A DNA stretch of 64,000 bases from Rahnella laticis (lineage in GTDB: Bacteria > Pseudomonadota > Gammaproteobacteria > Enterobacterales > Enterobacteriaceae). Positions within the stretch are counted from its first letter, which is position 1. Each line of letters starts with the position of its first letter. Below, piece by piece: positions 18,332-26,874 of this stretch. Made by a program: the position numbers and the translations under genes. A model generated the notes under the pieces. That model was given only the letters and a program-made list of their open reading frames with translations, made no database searches and was not told the origin of the DNA. The DNA lies in the NCBI RefSeq assembly GCF_015644585.1, contig NZ_JADOBI010000002.1, forward strand, positions 310,001 through 374,000, in the 5' to 3' direction.

Positions 18332-19495
18332 ATGCAACTCAGATTTATTGCGGGGCTGGCGCTGGTCGGGTGGATGACAGGCGTTCAGGTGCAGGCGGCA
18401 ACGCTTACGCCATCGGGACGTAACACCAGCGTGGCGGTCACGTTCGACCGGATGTCCGTGCCAGCGCAGTTGCCGATCTGGACGAACGAAAACGGGGGGT
18501 ATGACACGAATGACGCGCCGAAATGGGGACGAAATACGCTGGTTTGTCAGTCACGCACCAGCAACCAGTATGGTGCCTGCCCGACATTCCCCGTCTGGCT
18601 CGAAGCGACGCCTGCTCCCTATCCTGTGCCGGTAACTTTCACGGAAAGCACCACGAAACAAACGCTTGTGCTCAATGTTTACCTCACTAAACGCAGATCG
18701 CTCAATAACGTGGTGGTGGCCTCCAACCTGGTGCCGCTGAATGCGTTCGGTGGGGCAGTGACACCGCGTGGTGACGGGACGGACTATTCTGCTTATCTGC
18801 CGTCGGCTGAATTAAGTAAATTTCCGTCGGCCGGAACCTGGAGTGCGACCCTGAAAATGTCGCTGATGCAGTGGCCAACAACCTGCACCGGTAACTCACA
18901 GAATGTCAGCGTCGGTTGTACCAATGCGACAAAGTTAGCCGACTGGATTGCTACCCTGGCGTTTAAAGTTACGGATTACGGCAACCAGCAGATCTACCTG
19001 CCTGAGTTTGGTAATGCGGCCGCCAATGTGGATTTGGGTCTGAAAATATTCCCCGGCGGGCGCGGCACAACGAATGTAACGGGCAGCCGCTCACTGGATA
19101 TGTGTTTGTACGATGGCAATAATTCGGACAGCAACCGGGTGAGTTTAATTTTTCAGGATGAAGGCTCCGCCGCGCCCTCCCGCGCCACCGGGTTGTTCTC
19201 GGTATATCGCAAGGGCGGGGATAAAAATCTGGCGCAAGATCGTCTGGATTATTCCGTTGAAGTGGTTAACCCGCTGACCAAAGGGCGGCAGGTGGTACAA
19301 AACGGCAGTGAGATCGTCTGGAGCGGAACGAATAAAGGCATATTGCGACGCGTCGTTTTACCGGGCCAGAGAAATTCTGTGTTATGTGTTCCCGCTCCCA
19401 TGGAATTAGTCACCCCGTCTTTCACCTTATCGTCGAAAACAGCGGGGCGCTATAGCGGAACGCTCAGAATTATTTATACCCCGACGACGCAATAA
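18332..19495 (+). CDS. CFA/I-type minor tip adhesin
   Basis: A 387-residue protein at the end of the pilus operon, equivalent to CfaE/CooD/CblD. A signal peptide ends near VQVQA/ATLT. The N-terminal half would be the receptor-binding domain and contains Cys pairs (TLVCQSRTSNQYGACP, TTCTGNSQNVSVGCT). The C-terminal half is the pilin-like domain that joins the shaft, ending with RYSGTLRIIYTPTTQ as in the family. It initiates assembly and binds the target surface. The receptor cannot be predicted. AAGGA stands before the ATG. The operon appears intact. Confidence 0.85.
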   Translation: MQLRFIAGLALVGWMTGVQVQAATLTPSGRNTSVAVTFDRMSVPAQLPIWTNENGGYDTNDAPKWGRNTLVCQSRTSNQYGACPTFPVWLEATPAPYPVPVTFTESTTKQTLVLNVYLTKRRSLNNVVVASNLVPLNAFGGAVTPRGDGTDYSAYLPSAELSKFPSAGTWSATLKMSLMQWPTTCTGNSQNVSVGCTNATKLADWIATLAFKVTDYGNQQIYLPEFGNAAANVDLGLKIFPGGRGTTNVTGSRSLDMCLYDGNNSDSNRVSLIFQDEGSAAPSRATGLFSVYRKGGDKNLAQDRLDYSVEVVNPLTKGRQVVQNGSEIVWSGTNKGILRRVVLPGQRNSVLCVPAPMELVTPSFTLSSKTAGRYSGTLRIIYTPTTQ

Positions 19496-19539
19496 ACCAT
19501 TTCAGACAAGATGAGCCACTCAGTAAAATGGGCGGCTTA

Positions 19540-20130
19540 TCAGTTGAGAATAAAAGATTTATACAAATGAAGTGTATTTTTTAAATTGAGCTTCTTCACC
19601 AGATTTGCCTGATAGCTGTAGAGCGATTTAGGTTTTTTACGGGTTACTCTTGCCACACCTTCTATTGAACCTTTTGTAAATAAACAACGTAAGAAGATTA
19701 TCTCATTCTCATTCAACTCATTTTGGGCATGAATGGCAAAAGGCCTGGGGGTCTTTGTTTCATTTTTAATGATTCTGTTTATTAAGCTCAGGATGATTGT
19801 GGGAGGCAGTTTCTTATCTATATAAAAGTCGATGTGAATGCGATTGTTATTGAAGTTAAAGGGTTTTTTGTTTTTGTCAGAAAAGAGAATTAGCTTTACA
19901 CCGAACTTTCTCTTCAGCTCCGCCAGGCGTTCTGCGCAGGCTAATGCGTTAAGAAAGTGCGCGGGTAAATCGAAAATCACAAATAACGGGGGCTGCAAGA
20001 TCATTTCAGTTTGAGAGAAAATGTTCTCAATGTCCCGCATATCACTGCAACAATGAATGTTTAATTCGTCTATCAGTGATGCTAATCCCTGCTGATGAAA
20101 AGCAGACTGGTCTATATAAATAACATTCAT
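19540..20130 (-). CDS. LuxR-type response-regulator-like protein
   Basis: A 196-residue protein with a C-terminal LuxR/FixJ-type helix-turn-helix (about residues 138-195): LNENEIIFLRCLFTKGSIE, then KKPKSLYSYQANLVKKLNLK. The N-terminal 125 residues look like a divergent receiver fold (MNVIYIDQSAFHQQGLASLI), but the acidic pocket and phosphorylated Asp are not convincing, so it may act without phosphorylation, as RcsA or FimW do. It is AT-rich and convergent with the pilus operon. Regulation of those pili is plausible but unproven. Confidence 0.7.
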   Translation of the reverse strand: MNVIYIDQSAFHQQGLASLIDELNIHCCSDMRDIENIFSQTEMILQPPLFVIFDLPAHFLNALACAERLAELKRKFGVKLILFSDKNKKPFNFNNNRIHIDFYIDKKLPPTIILSLINRIIKNETKTPRPFAIHAQNELNENEIIFLRCLFTKGSIEGVARVTRKKPKSLYSYQANLVKKLNLKNTLHLYKSFILN

Positions 20131-20306
20131 CTTTTTTAATTCCTTTTATGATTTCATGTTCCATAATATCTCTGGAACGGATGAAGTTGAATGTCCATTT
20201 TTGGTGTTATTTGTGCATGCCTTTTTGATGTTTGCTATTTATTTGAAGATGATTGTATTTGGAGGTAATTGTATTTGAAATGGAGATTCAACGTTGAGTT
20301 GAAAAC

Positions 20307-20330
20307 AAAAGCCGCCCTCAGACGGCTTTT
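20307..20330 (-). terminator. Intrinsic terminator of the Met-rich/oxidoreductase operon
   Basis: AAAAGCCG (20307-20314) pairs with CGGCTTTT (20323-20330). Read on the minus strand it is followed by a T-rich stretch and closes the operon that ends at 20373. It also works in the other direction. The rest of 20131-20372 holds no gene I can support. Confidence 0.75.
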
Positions 20331-20372
20331 ACAAAGAATGCATGACCCTTTGAATTTAAAAATGCATTCGGA

Positions 20373-20654
20373 TTACTGGCTCATCGCATCTTTTTTCATG
20401 GCATCTTTCGACATGCTGTCTTTCTTCATTGCGTCTTTGGACATGTGATCTTTAGACATTTTGTCTTTCGACATACAGTCCTTGCCCATGCTGTCTTTCG
20501 CCATCGAGTCTTTGCTCATGCTGTCCTTTTTCATGCAGTCTTTGGATATATGGCCCATGGTGTCTTTTTTCATCATCGCGTCTGCGGCGTAGGTGGTGCT
20601 CACTGCGCCCATCATCAGACAGGCAGACATCATCATTACGGTTAACTTTTTCAT
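20373..20654 (-). CDS. Methionine-rich MXKDX-repeat periplasmic protein (MrpX-like)
   Basis: A 93-residue secreted protein. The signal peptide ends near TTYA/ADAM. The mature part of about 70 residues is almost entirely repeats of the form MxKDx and holds 14 Met and 2 Cys. It belongs to the pentapeptide MXKDX repeat group. In Azospira suillum a similar Met-rich peptide (MrpX) absorbs hypochlorite and is recycled by the YedY1/YedZ1 methionine sulphoxide reductase. Here the two genes upstream in the same direction encode just such a molybdoenzyme and a cytochrome b, so the same role is likely. I chose the ATG at 20654, where the signal peptide begins; a longer frame has no signal. Confidence 0.85.
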   Translation of the reverse strand: MKKLTVMMMSACLMMGAVSTTYAADAMMKKDTMGHISKDCMKKDSMSKDSMAKDSMGKDCMSKDKMSKDHMSKDAMKKDSMSKDAMKKDAMSQ

Positions 20655-20703
20655 GGGGTATTCCTTTTCTCTGTTGGGTTTTATTAAGTCATCGTCGTGT
20701 GTT

Positions 20704-21507
20704 CTAACTTCCACCAAACCAGTTGTAGCCCTGATCTTCCCAGTAGCCACCGGTGAATTTATTGGTAATTTCAATCACTTCGATGTGTTTGGGGTTCTTG
20801 TAACCGAGCTTGGTCGGCATCCTGAGTTTCATCGGGAAACCGTATTTGCGCGGTAAAATCTGTCCGTCATAGGTCAGCGCCAGCAACGTCTGCGGATGCA
20901 GCGCTGTCGCCATATCAATGCTGGTGTAATACTCGTCGGCACATTTGAAACTGACGTATTCCGCCGTGAGGTCGGCACCAATCAGCCGCAAAAAATCACC
21001 AAACGGCACGCCGCCCCATTTGCCAATTGCGCTCCAGCCTTCCACGCAGATATGCCGCGTCACCTGGCTGACCTGCGCCATTTTGTAAAGCGTCGGAAGT
21101 GACCATTCGCGTTTATCCAGCGCCAGACCGGCGATTTTCAGGCGATAGGCCAGCCCGTCAACGTCCGGGGCATCGTCTTCGGCGTAAAACGCATTAAACG
21201 GAAACGGGCGGGTGATCATGGATTCGGCATACACCGGCGCAAGGCGCGTTGAGCCAAACAGCCAGCCCTGAACGCGGTCGTTGAAGCCTGAAATTTTTCC
21301 CAGCGCGGTTTCCACACTGGCGTTATCGCTGATGTCACAGCCGGTCAGCATGGCAATGCCGCCGAGCGTCAGCCCGCGTTGCAAGAACAGGCGGCGTGAG
21401 GGCGCATCCAGTTCGCGGATAATCTGTTTTTTAGCTTCCTGCACAATCGCTTCACTGTCCGACGTGCTGAAAATCTGAACGATGCTTTTTTTGATAATGT
21501 TCTTCAT
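20704..21507 (-). CDS. Periplasmic molybdopterin oxidoreductase (YedY/MsrP-like)
   Basis: A 267-residue sulphite-oxidase-fold molybdoenzyme. It has a twin-arginine signal (SRRLFLQRGLTLGG, about residues 37-50), so it is exported folded by Tat. The Mo-ligand Cys lies in RHICVEGWSAIGKWGG (about residue 153), as in the family's HxCVExW motif, and LRMPTKLGYKNPKHIEVIE is the conserved C-terminal block. The signal peptide ends with LTGCD, a lipobox with Asp at +2, so it may be a lipoprotein kept in the inner membrane next to its cytochrome. The likely activity is reduction of methionine sulphoxide in the adjacent Met-rich protein. Confidence 0.8.
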   Translation of the reverse strand: MKNIIKKSIVQIFSTSDSEAIVQEAKKQIIRELDAPSRRLFLQRGLTLGGIAMLTGCDISDNASVETALGKISGFNDRVQGWLFGSTRLAPVYAESMITRPFPFNAFYAEDDAPDVDGLAYRLKIAGLALDKREWSLPTLYKMAQVSQVTRHICVEGWSAIGKWGGVPFGDFLRLIGADLTAEYVSFKCADEYYTSIDMATALHPQTLLALTYDGQILPRKYGFPMKLRMPTKLGYKNPKHIEVIEITNKFTGGYWEDQGYNWFGGS

Positions 21508-21516
21508 ATTCAGCCC

Positions 21517-22143
21517 TTAACGTCCGCGGATCATGGCGATCAGCGTTTTTGGCACCAGCGCCACCATGATCAAATGCAGCACGACAAACCCGACTAACGA
21601 CGCCATCGCTAAAAAGTGGACGTAGCGCGCGGTGTCATAACCGCCCATCAGTTCGCGCAGTAACGGAAACTGTACCGATTTCCACACCACCAGCCCGGAA
21701 AGCACCAGCACGATGCCGTCGAACATCACGAACACATACGCCGCGCGCTGCACCATGTTGTAGTGGCGTAAATCGTTGTGTTGCAGCTTGCCGCGCAGGG
21801 CCGCACGCAAATCGTTGAAAATGCCGCGCGGGGTCAGCGGCCAGAATTTTCGTTTCATCCGGCCGGTCAGAATGTTCATCAGCAGATAAAACAGACCGTT
21901 AAAACCGAACAACCACATTCCGGCGAAATGCCACTGGATTGCGCCGCCCAGCCAGCCACCAAGGGTGACGGTGGAAGGGAAATCAAAATCAAACAGCGGC
22001 GACGCGTTATAAATCTGCCAGCCGCTGGTCACCATAATCAGCACCGCCAGCGCATTCAGCCAGTGCGCAAGACGCAGCCATAAAGGATGGACCGTGGCCG
22101 GTTTTTGCCCCGCGACCTGAGGGATTTCTGTGTGAACTGTCAT
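21517..22143 (-). CDS. Cytochrome b561-type membrane subunit (YedZ1-like)
   Basis: A 208-residue inner-membrane protein of the bacterial cytochrome b561 family with four main spans and histidines placed to bind two haems (LWLRLAHWLNALAVLIMVTS, AIQWHFAGMWLFGF, RYVHFLAMASLVGFVVLHL). It would pass electrons from the quinone pool to the molybdoenzyme encoded 9 nt downstream. It is the first gene of a three-gene operon (cytochrome, molybdoenzyme, Met-rich protein) and is divergent from a two-component system that probably controls it. It is not the heme-binding MsrQ of the msrPQ pair, which has six spans and a different layout. Confidence 0.82.
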   Translation of the reverse strand: MTVHTEIPQVAGQKPATVHPLWLRLAHWLNALAVLIMVTSGWQIYNASPLFDFDFPSTVTLGGWLGGAIQWHFAGMWLFGFNGLFYLLMNILTGRMKRKFWPLTPRGIFNDLRAALRGKLQHNDLRHYNMVQRAAYVFVMFDGIVLVLSGLVVWKSVQFPLLRELMGGYDTARYVHFLAMASLVGFVVLHLIMVALVPKTLIAMIRGR

Positions 22144-22297
22144 GATGCGTTTCCGCCATCTGCCCTGTGATGTAACGAGTATTGAGCGGATTTGTTCCCC
22201 GAGACCTCACGCAAAGTTAAATAAAATGTGATAACTCAAGGGTCATTGCTTGTGTAGACTCAAACGATATGAGGACGCCACGCGGTGGGATAACAAA

Positions 22298-23020
22298 ATG
22301 GATAAAACGAAAAAAATCCTGATCGTTGAAGACGACGGGGATATTGCGGAACTGCTGAGCCTGCATCTGCGTGACGAAGGTTATGAAATTACGCATGCGG
22401 CGGACGGCAATCTGGGCGTCGCTCATCTGGAAAAAGGTGGCTGGGATGCGCTGATCCTGGATCTGATGTTGCCCGGCGTGGACGGGCTGGAAATCTGCCG
22501 CCGCGCCCGCAACATGACGCGCTACACGCCCATCATCATTATCAGCGCCCGTTCCAGCGAAGTGCATCGCGTGCTCGGGCTGGAACTGGGAGCCGATGAT
22601 TATCTGGCAAAACCGTTCTCCATGCTGGAACTGGTGGCGCGGGTGAAAGCGTTGTTCCGCCGTCAGGAAGCGATGAGCCGTAATCTGAAAATGGATGCCG
22701 GGACGCTGAGTTTTGCCGGGCTGGTTATCGACCCGATTGCGCGCGAAGTGATGCTCAATCATCAGCCGGTAGAACTGACGCCGCGTGAGTTTGATTTGCT
22801 GTACTTCTTTGCCAAAAACCCTGGCAAAGTGTTCTCACGCCTGAGCCTGTTAAATCAGGTCTGGGGCTACGAGCACGAAGGGTATGAACATACGGTGAAC
22901 ACCCATATCAACCGGCTGCGCATCAAGATAGAAGCCAATCCGGCCGAGCCGGAACGCATTCTGACCGTCTGGGGAAAAGGCTATAAATTCGTGTCTTCGG
23001 CTGAAGATACGCAAGGGTAA
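22298..23020 (+). CDS. OmpR-type response regulator
   Basis: A 240-residue response regulator. The receiver domain (about residues 5-120) has the acidic pair EDD, the phosphorylation site in LILDLMLPGVDGLEI and the conserved Lys in DYLAKPFS. The C-terminal winged helix follows (ELTPREFDLLYFFAKNPGKV, NTHINRLRIKIE, VWGKGYKF). The ATG at 22298 has GGGA upstream and matches the family start. It lies 3 nt before the kinase gene and is divergent from the cytochrome/molybdoenzyme/Met-rich operon, so it probably activates that operon. I cannot name an exact orthologue. Confidence 0.9.
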   Translation: MDKTKKILIVEDDGDIAELLSLHLRDEGYEITHAADGNLGVAHLEKGGWDALILDLMLPGVDGLEICRRARNMTRYTPIIIISARSSEVHRVLGLELGADDYLAKPFSMLELVARVKALFRRQEAMSRNLKMDAGTLSFAGLVIDPIAREVMLNHQPVELTPREFDLLYFFAKNPGKVFSRLSLLNQVWGYEHEGYEHTVNTHINRLRIKIEANPAEPERILTVWGKGYKFVSSAEDTQG

Positions 23021-23023
23021 ATC

Positions 23024-24490
23024 ATGAAAAATCTCACGCTGGCGCAAAGACTGACTCTGGTATTTACGGTGCTGCTGATCGCCTGCTGCGCGCTTTCCGG
23101 CTATATGCAGGTGCGCTCGAGCAATCAGTACAGCCAGTCGGTGATCCAGCGGCTGTCCGCGAATCTGGCGACGCAGATTGCGGCCAATAATCCGCTGCTC
23201 AGTCAGGGCGACTGGGATCCGAAAGCCGTGCATTCGCTGTTTGATCAGCTGATGGCGGTGAACCCGAGTGTGGAAGTGTATCTGCTGGATAAAGACGGCA
23301 AGATTGTGGGCAACGCGGCACCGGCAGGGCGTCTGAAAACCGATAAAGTCGATCTGACGCCGGTTAACGCGCTGCTCGAGGGCGCGAATATGCCGGTTTA
23401 CGGCGACAATCCGCGTGATCCGCAAACCCGTCAGGTGTTCTCGGCGGCACCGCTCAAAGAGAACGGTGTGACCAAAGGTTACGTGTATATCGTGCTGCTC
23501 GGCGATGAATACACCGCGCTGACCAGCGATGCGCAATACCAGTCTTCCATTGCGCTGGCGCTGCGTTCCATGGGGCTGGTGGCGCTGTTCGGTTTACTGG
23601 CGGGGGCGCTGGCGTTTCACTGGGTGACGCGTCCGGTGCGTAAGCTGACGCAGCAGATTGCGCAGCTCGACAGCGGCGGAATGGACGCCATTCAGGCGCT
23701 GGCAAAAACTCCGACGCCTGCCGGTGCGCCGCGCGATGAAGTGTCGCAACTGCAACAGGCATTTGTCGCGCTGGCAAAACGCATCGACCAGCAGTGGCAA
23801 AGCCTGATGGTGCAGGATCAGCAGCGCCGTGAATTTATCGCCAATATTTCCCACGATTTGCGCACACCGCTGACCTCACTGCACGGCTATCTCGAAACGC
23901 TGTCGGTGAAGTCCGATCATCTGAGCAACGAAGACCGGCAGCGGTATCTGAATATTGCCCTGACGCAAAGTAAAAAAGTCGGGCGTCTGGCGCAGGAATT
24001 ATTTGAACTGGCGCGCCTGGAATATGGCGTGGTGAAACCGCAGAAAGAGCCGTTTTCCCTGAGCGAACTGGTGCAGGACGTCTTCCAGAAATTTGAGCTG
24101 GCGACCGAAACGCGCGGGCAGAAATTGCTGGCTGATATCACGCCGGGTATTCCGCTGGTGAATGCCGATCTGGGCATGATTGAACGCGTGCTGACGAACC
24201 TGCTGGATAACGCCATCCGCCACACGCCGGAAGGCGGCGTCATTGAGATTAAACTGTGGAAAAACGGCGAACAGGTCATGGTACAGCTCAAAGACACCGG
24301 GCCGGGTATTGCGCCGGAGCTGAAAGACAGCCTGTTTGTGCGGCCGTCAATTCTCAGCACCAATAAACACCGCGCGGGCGGGCTGGGGCTGATGATTGTG
24401 CGCCGTATTTTGCAGCTTCACGGCGGGGATATCCGGCTGGTTGAGCAACAAAAGCAGGGCGCGTGTTTTCAATTCTCCGTTCCGCTCTGA
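23024..24490 (+). CDS. Sensor histidine kinase
   Basis: A 488-residue membrane sensor kinase. Two membrane spans (about residues 9-26 and 180-198) enclose a periplasmic sensor domain of about 150 residues, followed by HAMP, a dimerisation domain with the phosphorylated His in ISHDLRTPLTSLHGYLE, and a catalytic domain with the N box (LLDNAIRHTPEGG), DTGPGI and GGLGL motifs. All key residues are present. It pairs with the response regulator 3 nt upstream. The periplasmic domain would face the same compartment as the Met-rich protein, so an oxidant or envelope-damage signal is plausible; the actual signal is unknown. Confidence 0.9.
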   Translation: MKNLTLAQRLTLVFTVLLIACCALSGYMQVRSSNQYSQSVIQRLSANLATQIAANNPLLSQGDWDPKAVHSLFDQLMAVNPSVEVYLLDKDGKIVGNAAPAGRLKTDKVDLTPVNALLEGANMPVYGDNPRDPQTRQVFSAAPLKENGVTKGYVYIVLLGDEYTALTSDAQYQSSIALALRSMGLVALFGLLAGALAFHWVTRPVRKLTQQIAQLDSGGMDAIQALAKTPTPAGAPRDEVSQLQQAFVALAKRIDQQWQSLMVQDQQRREFIANISHDLRTPLTSLHGYLETLSVKSDHLSNEDRQRYLNIALTQSKKVGRLAQELFELARLEYGVVKPQKEPFSLSELVQDVFQKFELATETRGQKLLADITPGIPLVNADLGMIERVLTNLLDNAIRHTPEGGVIEIKLWKNGEQVMVQLKDTGPGIAPELKDSLFVRPSILSTNKHRAGGLGLMIVRRILQLHGGDIRLVEQQKQGACFQFSVPL

Positions 24491-24506
24491 ACTCCCTTCT
24501 TTTTAA

Positions 24507-24538
24507 TTTGCGTTACGCTGTGACCGGCGTAACGCAAA
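24507..24538 (+). terminator. Hairpin after the sensor kinase gene
   Basis: A perfect 12-bp stem, TTTGCGTTACGC with GCGTAACGCAAA, encloses an 8-nt loop 16 nt after the kinase stop. No T-run follows directly, so it may be a Rho-independent terminator of weak type or an mRNA-stabilising hairpin. Confidence 0.5.
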
Positions 24539-24610
24539 TATCCTGTTTTATTGTCACAAAGTTATTATTATGTATTCCTAAGTGTTAAATAATAATTTAA
24601 TTTTATAACG

Positions 24611-24627
24611 TAAACCAAAAAGGTTTA
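24611..24627. promoter_or_regulatory. Possible LysR-type operator upstream of the decarboxylase operon
   Basis: TAAACC (24611-24616) and GGTTTA (24622-24627) form a perfect 6-bp dyad with a 5-bp spacer, about 95 bp upstream of the decarboxylase ATG. It could be the site for the LysR-type regulator encoded after the operon. This is inferred from symmetry and position only. Confidence 0.35.
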
Positions 24628-24722
24628 GCCTGTATATTTAAACGGTACTTTTTGATTTATATTCAGGCCGATATATTGACCGCGACGAATAAATACTTTC
24701 TCATTATTACGTGGAATATATT

Positions 24723-26219
24723 ATGTCTAAGAAAGAAACCCACCCTCAAAATAATAAAGTGCACGATCTGCGCTCCGCTATTGAATTCCTTGAAAGCCTG
24801 CCAGGCGAAATGGTCAGCACCGATGTGGAAGTCGATCCGCATGCGGAATTGTCCGGCGTTTACCGTTATGTCGGTGCCGGTGGAACCTGCGAACGTCCGA
24901 CCCGCAAAGGCCCGGCGATGATGTTTAACAACATCAAAGGTTTTCCGGGCGTCCGTGTGGTGACCGGCCTGATGTCGACCCGCGAACGCGTCGGCCATCT
25001 GCTGGACTGCGCGCCGGAAAAACTCGGTTTTTTGCTGAAAGACTCCGTGAAAAATGCCATCGCACCCGTCGTTATCGACCGCGGCACCGCGCAATGTCAG
25101 GAAGTCACGTATCTGGCCGATGACCCGAACTTTGACCTGCGCACCTTGCTGCCCGCGCCGACCAACACCGAAGAAGATGCCGGTCCGTATTTCACCATGG
25201 GCATGTGCTACGCGTCTGACCCGGAAACCAAAGAGTCCGATGTCACCATTCACCGCCTGTGCATTCAGAGCCGTGACGAACTGTCGATGTGGCTGACACC
25301 GGGCCGTCATATCGACGCGTTCCGTGAAAAAGCGGAACGTGCGGGCAAACCGCTGCCAATTTCTATCAGCATCGGCGTGGATCCGGCGATTGAAATTGCG
25401 GCCTGCTTCGAGCCACCGACCACGCCGCTCGGCTTCAACGAACTGAGCATTGCCGGTGCCTTGCGCGGTAAAGCGGTTGAACTGACACACTGCGTCTCCA
25501 TCGACGAAAAAGCCATTGCCCACGCTGAAATCGTGATCGAAGGCGAACTGCTGCCAAACGTGCGCGTCCGTGAAGATCAGAACACCAATACCGGCAAGGC
25601 GATGCCCGAATTCCCGGGTTACACCGGCGAAGCGAAAGCGGCGCTGCCGGTGATTAAGGTGAAAGCGGTCACTCACCGTAGGAACCCAATCCTGCAAACC
25701 ACATTAGGCCCAAGCGGCGAACACGTCAGCATGGCCGGTATTCCGACCGAAGCCAGTATTCTGGACATGATTGACCGTGCCATGCCGGGCCGCGTGCTGA
25801 ATGTGAATGCACACACCTCCGGCGGCGGTAAGTTGCTGGCGGTACTGCAATTTAAGAAAGCTTCTCCGGTCGACGAAGGCCGTCAGAGACAAGCCGCGCT
25901 GCTGGCGTTCGCCGCTTTCTCCGAGCTGAAACACGTCATTCTGGTCGATGAAGATGTGGATATTTTCGACACCGACGACGTCCTGTGGGCGATGCAAACC
26001 CGCTTCCAGGGCGACGTGGATATCGCCACTATTCCCGGCGTGCGCTGCCATCCGCTTGACCCGTCGCAGAACCCGGCATACAGCCCGAGCATTTTGCAGG
26101 AAGGGATGTCATGCAAAACGATCTTCGACTGCACTGTTCCTTTCCATCTGAAAGCGCATTTCGAACGTTCTAAATTTAAAGAAGTCGATGTGAAGAAATT
26201 CTTACCTGACTTTAAATAA
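24723..26219 (+). CDS. UbiD-family aromatic acid decarboxylase (gallate/4-hydroxybenzoate type)
   Basis: A 498-residue UbiD-family enzyme, which uses prenylated FMN to remove the carboxylate from aromatic acids. Family features are GGTCERPTRKGPAMMFNN near the N-terminus, PYFTMGMCYASDPET in the cofactor region and FPGYTGEA before the C-terminal domain. Sequence style and length are close to LpdC (gallate decarboxylase) and to non-oxidative hydroxybenzoate decarboxylases rather than housekeeping UbiD. It is followed by a UbiX-type prenyltransferase that would make its cofactor. The start at 24723 has GGA upstream and gives the usual N-terminus; the frame opens 12 nt earlier. The exact substrate cannot be read from the sequence. 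Confidence 0.85.
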   Translation: MSKKETHPQNNKVHDLRSAIEFLESLPGEMVSTDVEVDPHAELSGVYRYVGAGGTCERPTRKGPAMMFNNIKGFPGVRVVTGLMSTRERVGHLLDCAPEKLGFLLKDSVKNAIAPVVIDRGTAQCQEVTYLADDPNFDLRTLLPAPTNTEEDAGPYFTMGMCYASDPETKESDVTIHRLCIQSRDELSMWLTPGRHIDAFREKAERAGKPLPISISIGVDPAIEIAACFEPPTTPLGFNELSIAGALRGKAVELTHCVSIDEKAIAHAEIVIEGELLPNVRVREDQNTNTGKAMPEFPGYTGEAKAALPVIKVKAVTHRRNPILQTTLGPSGEHVSMAGIPTEASILDMIDRAMPGRVLNVNAHTSGGGKLLAVLQFKKASPVDEGRQRQAALLAFAAFSELKHVILVDEDVDIFDTDDVLWAMQTRFQGDVDIATIPGVRCHPLDPSQNPAYSPSILQEGMSCKTIFDCTVPFHLKAHFERSKFKEVDVKKFLPDFK

Positions 26220-26251
26220 TACGAACGTTAAGCATTAATTAAGGATTTGAT

Positions 26252-26818
26252 ATGAGTAAACGGCGCATAATTGTGGGGATCAGCGGTGCTTCAGGATTTC
26301 AATATGGCATGAAAGCGCTGGAAATATTGCGTGATATGGATATCGATGTGCATCTTATTATCAGTAAAGGTGCCGAAATGACGCGGAGCATGGAAACAGA
26401 TATTGAAAGAGAAGATGTCACCTGTCTGGCCGACGAAGTTCACTCCATTAATAATCTGGGGGCTTCTGTTTCCAGTGGTTCATATAAAACCATCGGAATG
26501 ATTATTGCGCCGTGCTCAATGAATACTCTGGGATCTATCGCTCACGGTTTAACCAGTAATTTACTCACCCGCGCGGCGGATGTCGTGTTAAAAGAGCGCC
26601 GCAGGCTGGTGCTGATGGTCAGGGAAACACCGCTGAATCTTTCGCATCTGAAGAATATGCAATCGGTGACAGAAATGGGCGGAATTATCTTTCCGCCGGT
26701 TCCGGCTCTTTATCACAAACCTGAAAGCGTGGATGACATTATTCACCACAGCGTGGCTCGCGCCCTGGATTTATTTGATCTGGACGTCGCGAATATCAAA
26801 CGCTGGGGCGAAAACTGA
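26252..26818 (+). CDS. UbiX-type flavin prenyltransferase
   Basis: A 188-residue flavoprotein of the UbiX/Pad1/LpdB family, which attaches a dimethylallyl unit to reduced FMN to make the UbiD cofactor. It begins [17 protein letters not shown], the FMN-binding start of the family, and has [20 protein letters not shown] and [20 protein letters not shown], both highly conserved. It lies 32 nt after the decarboxylase, with AAGGA before the ATG. A dedicated copy next to a UbiD-like gene supports a catabolic or detoxifying decarboxylase rather than ubiquinone synthesis. Confidence 0.9.
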   Translation: MSKRRIIVGISGASGFQYGMKALEILRDMDIDVHLIISKGAEMTRSMETDIEREDVTCLADEVHSINNLGASVSSGSYKTIGMIIAPCSMNTLGSIAHGLTSNLLTRAADVVLKERRRLVLMVRETPLNLSHLKNMQSVTEMGGIIFPPVPALYHKPESVDDIIHHSVARALDLFDLDVANIKRWGEN

Positions 26819-26874
26819 GTGATAAATTCTTTGTGAAAACGATAAAAAACAGCCTCTAAATTTGTGGAGTAGAA

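Noticed and set aside
20654-20774. A longer start for the Met-rich protein
   Set aside because: The extension has no signal-like character and overlaps the end of the molybdoenzyme gene. The ATG at 20654 begins a clean signal peptide.
24663-25697. A 344-codon minus-strand frame across the UbiD-like gene
   Set aside because: It mirrors the coding frame of the decarboxylase, is rich in Arg, His, Gln and Phe as antisense products are, and has no start signal.
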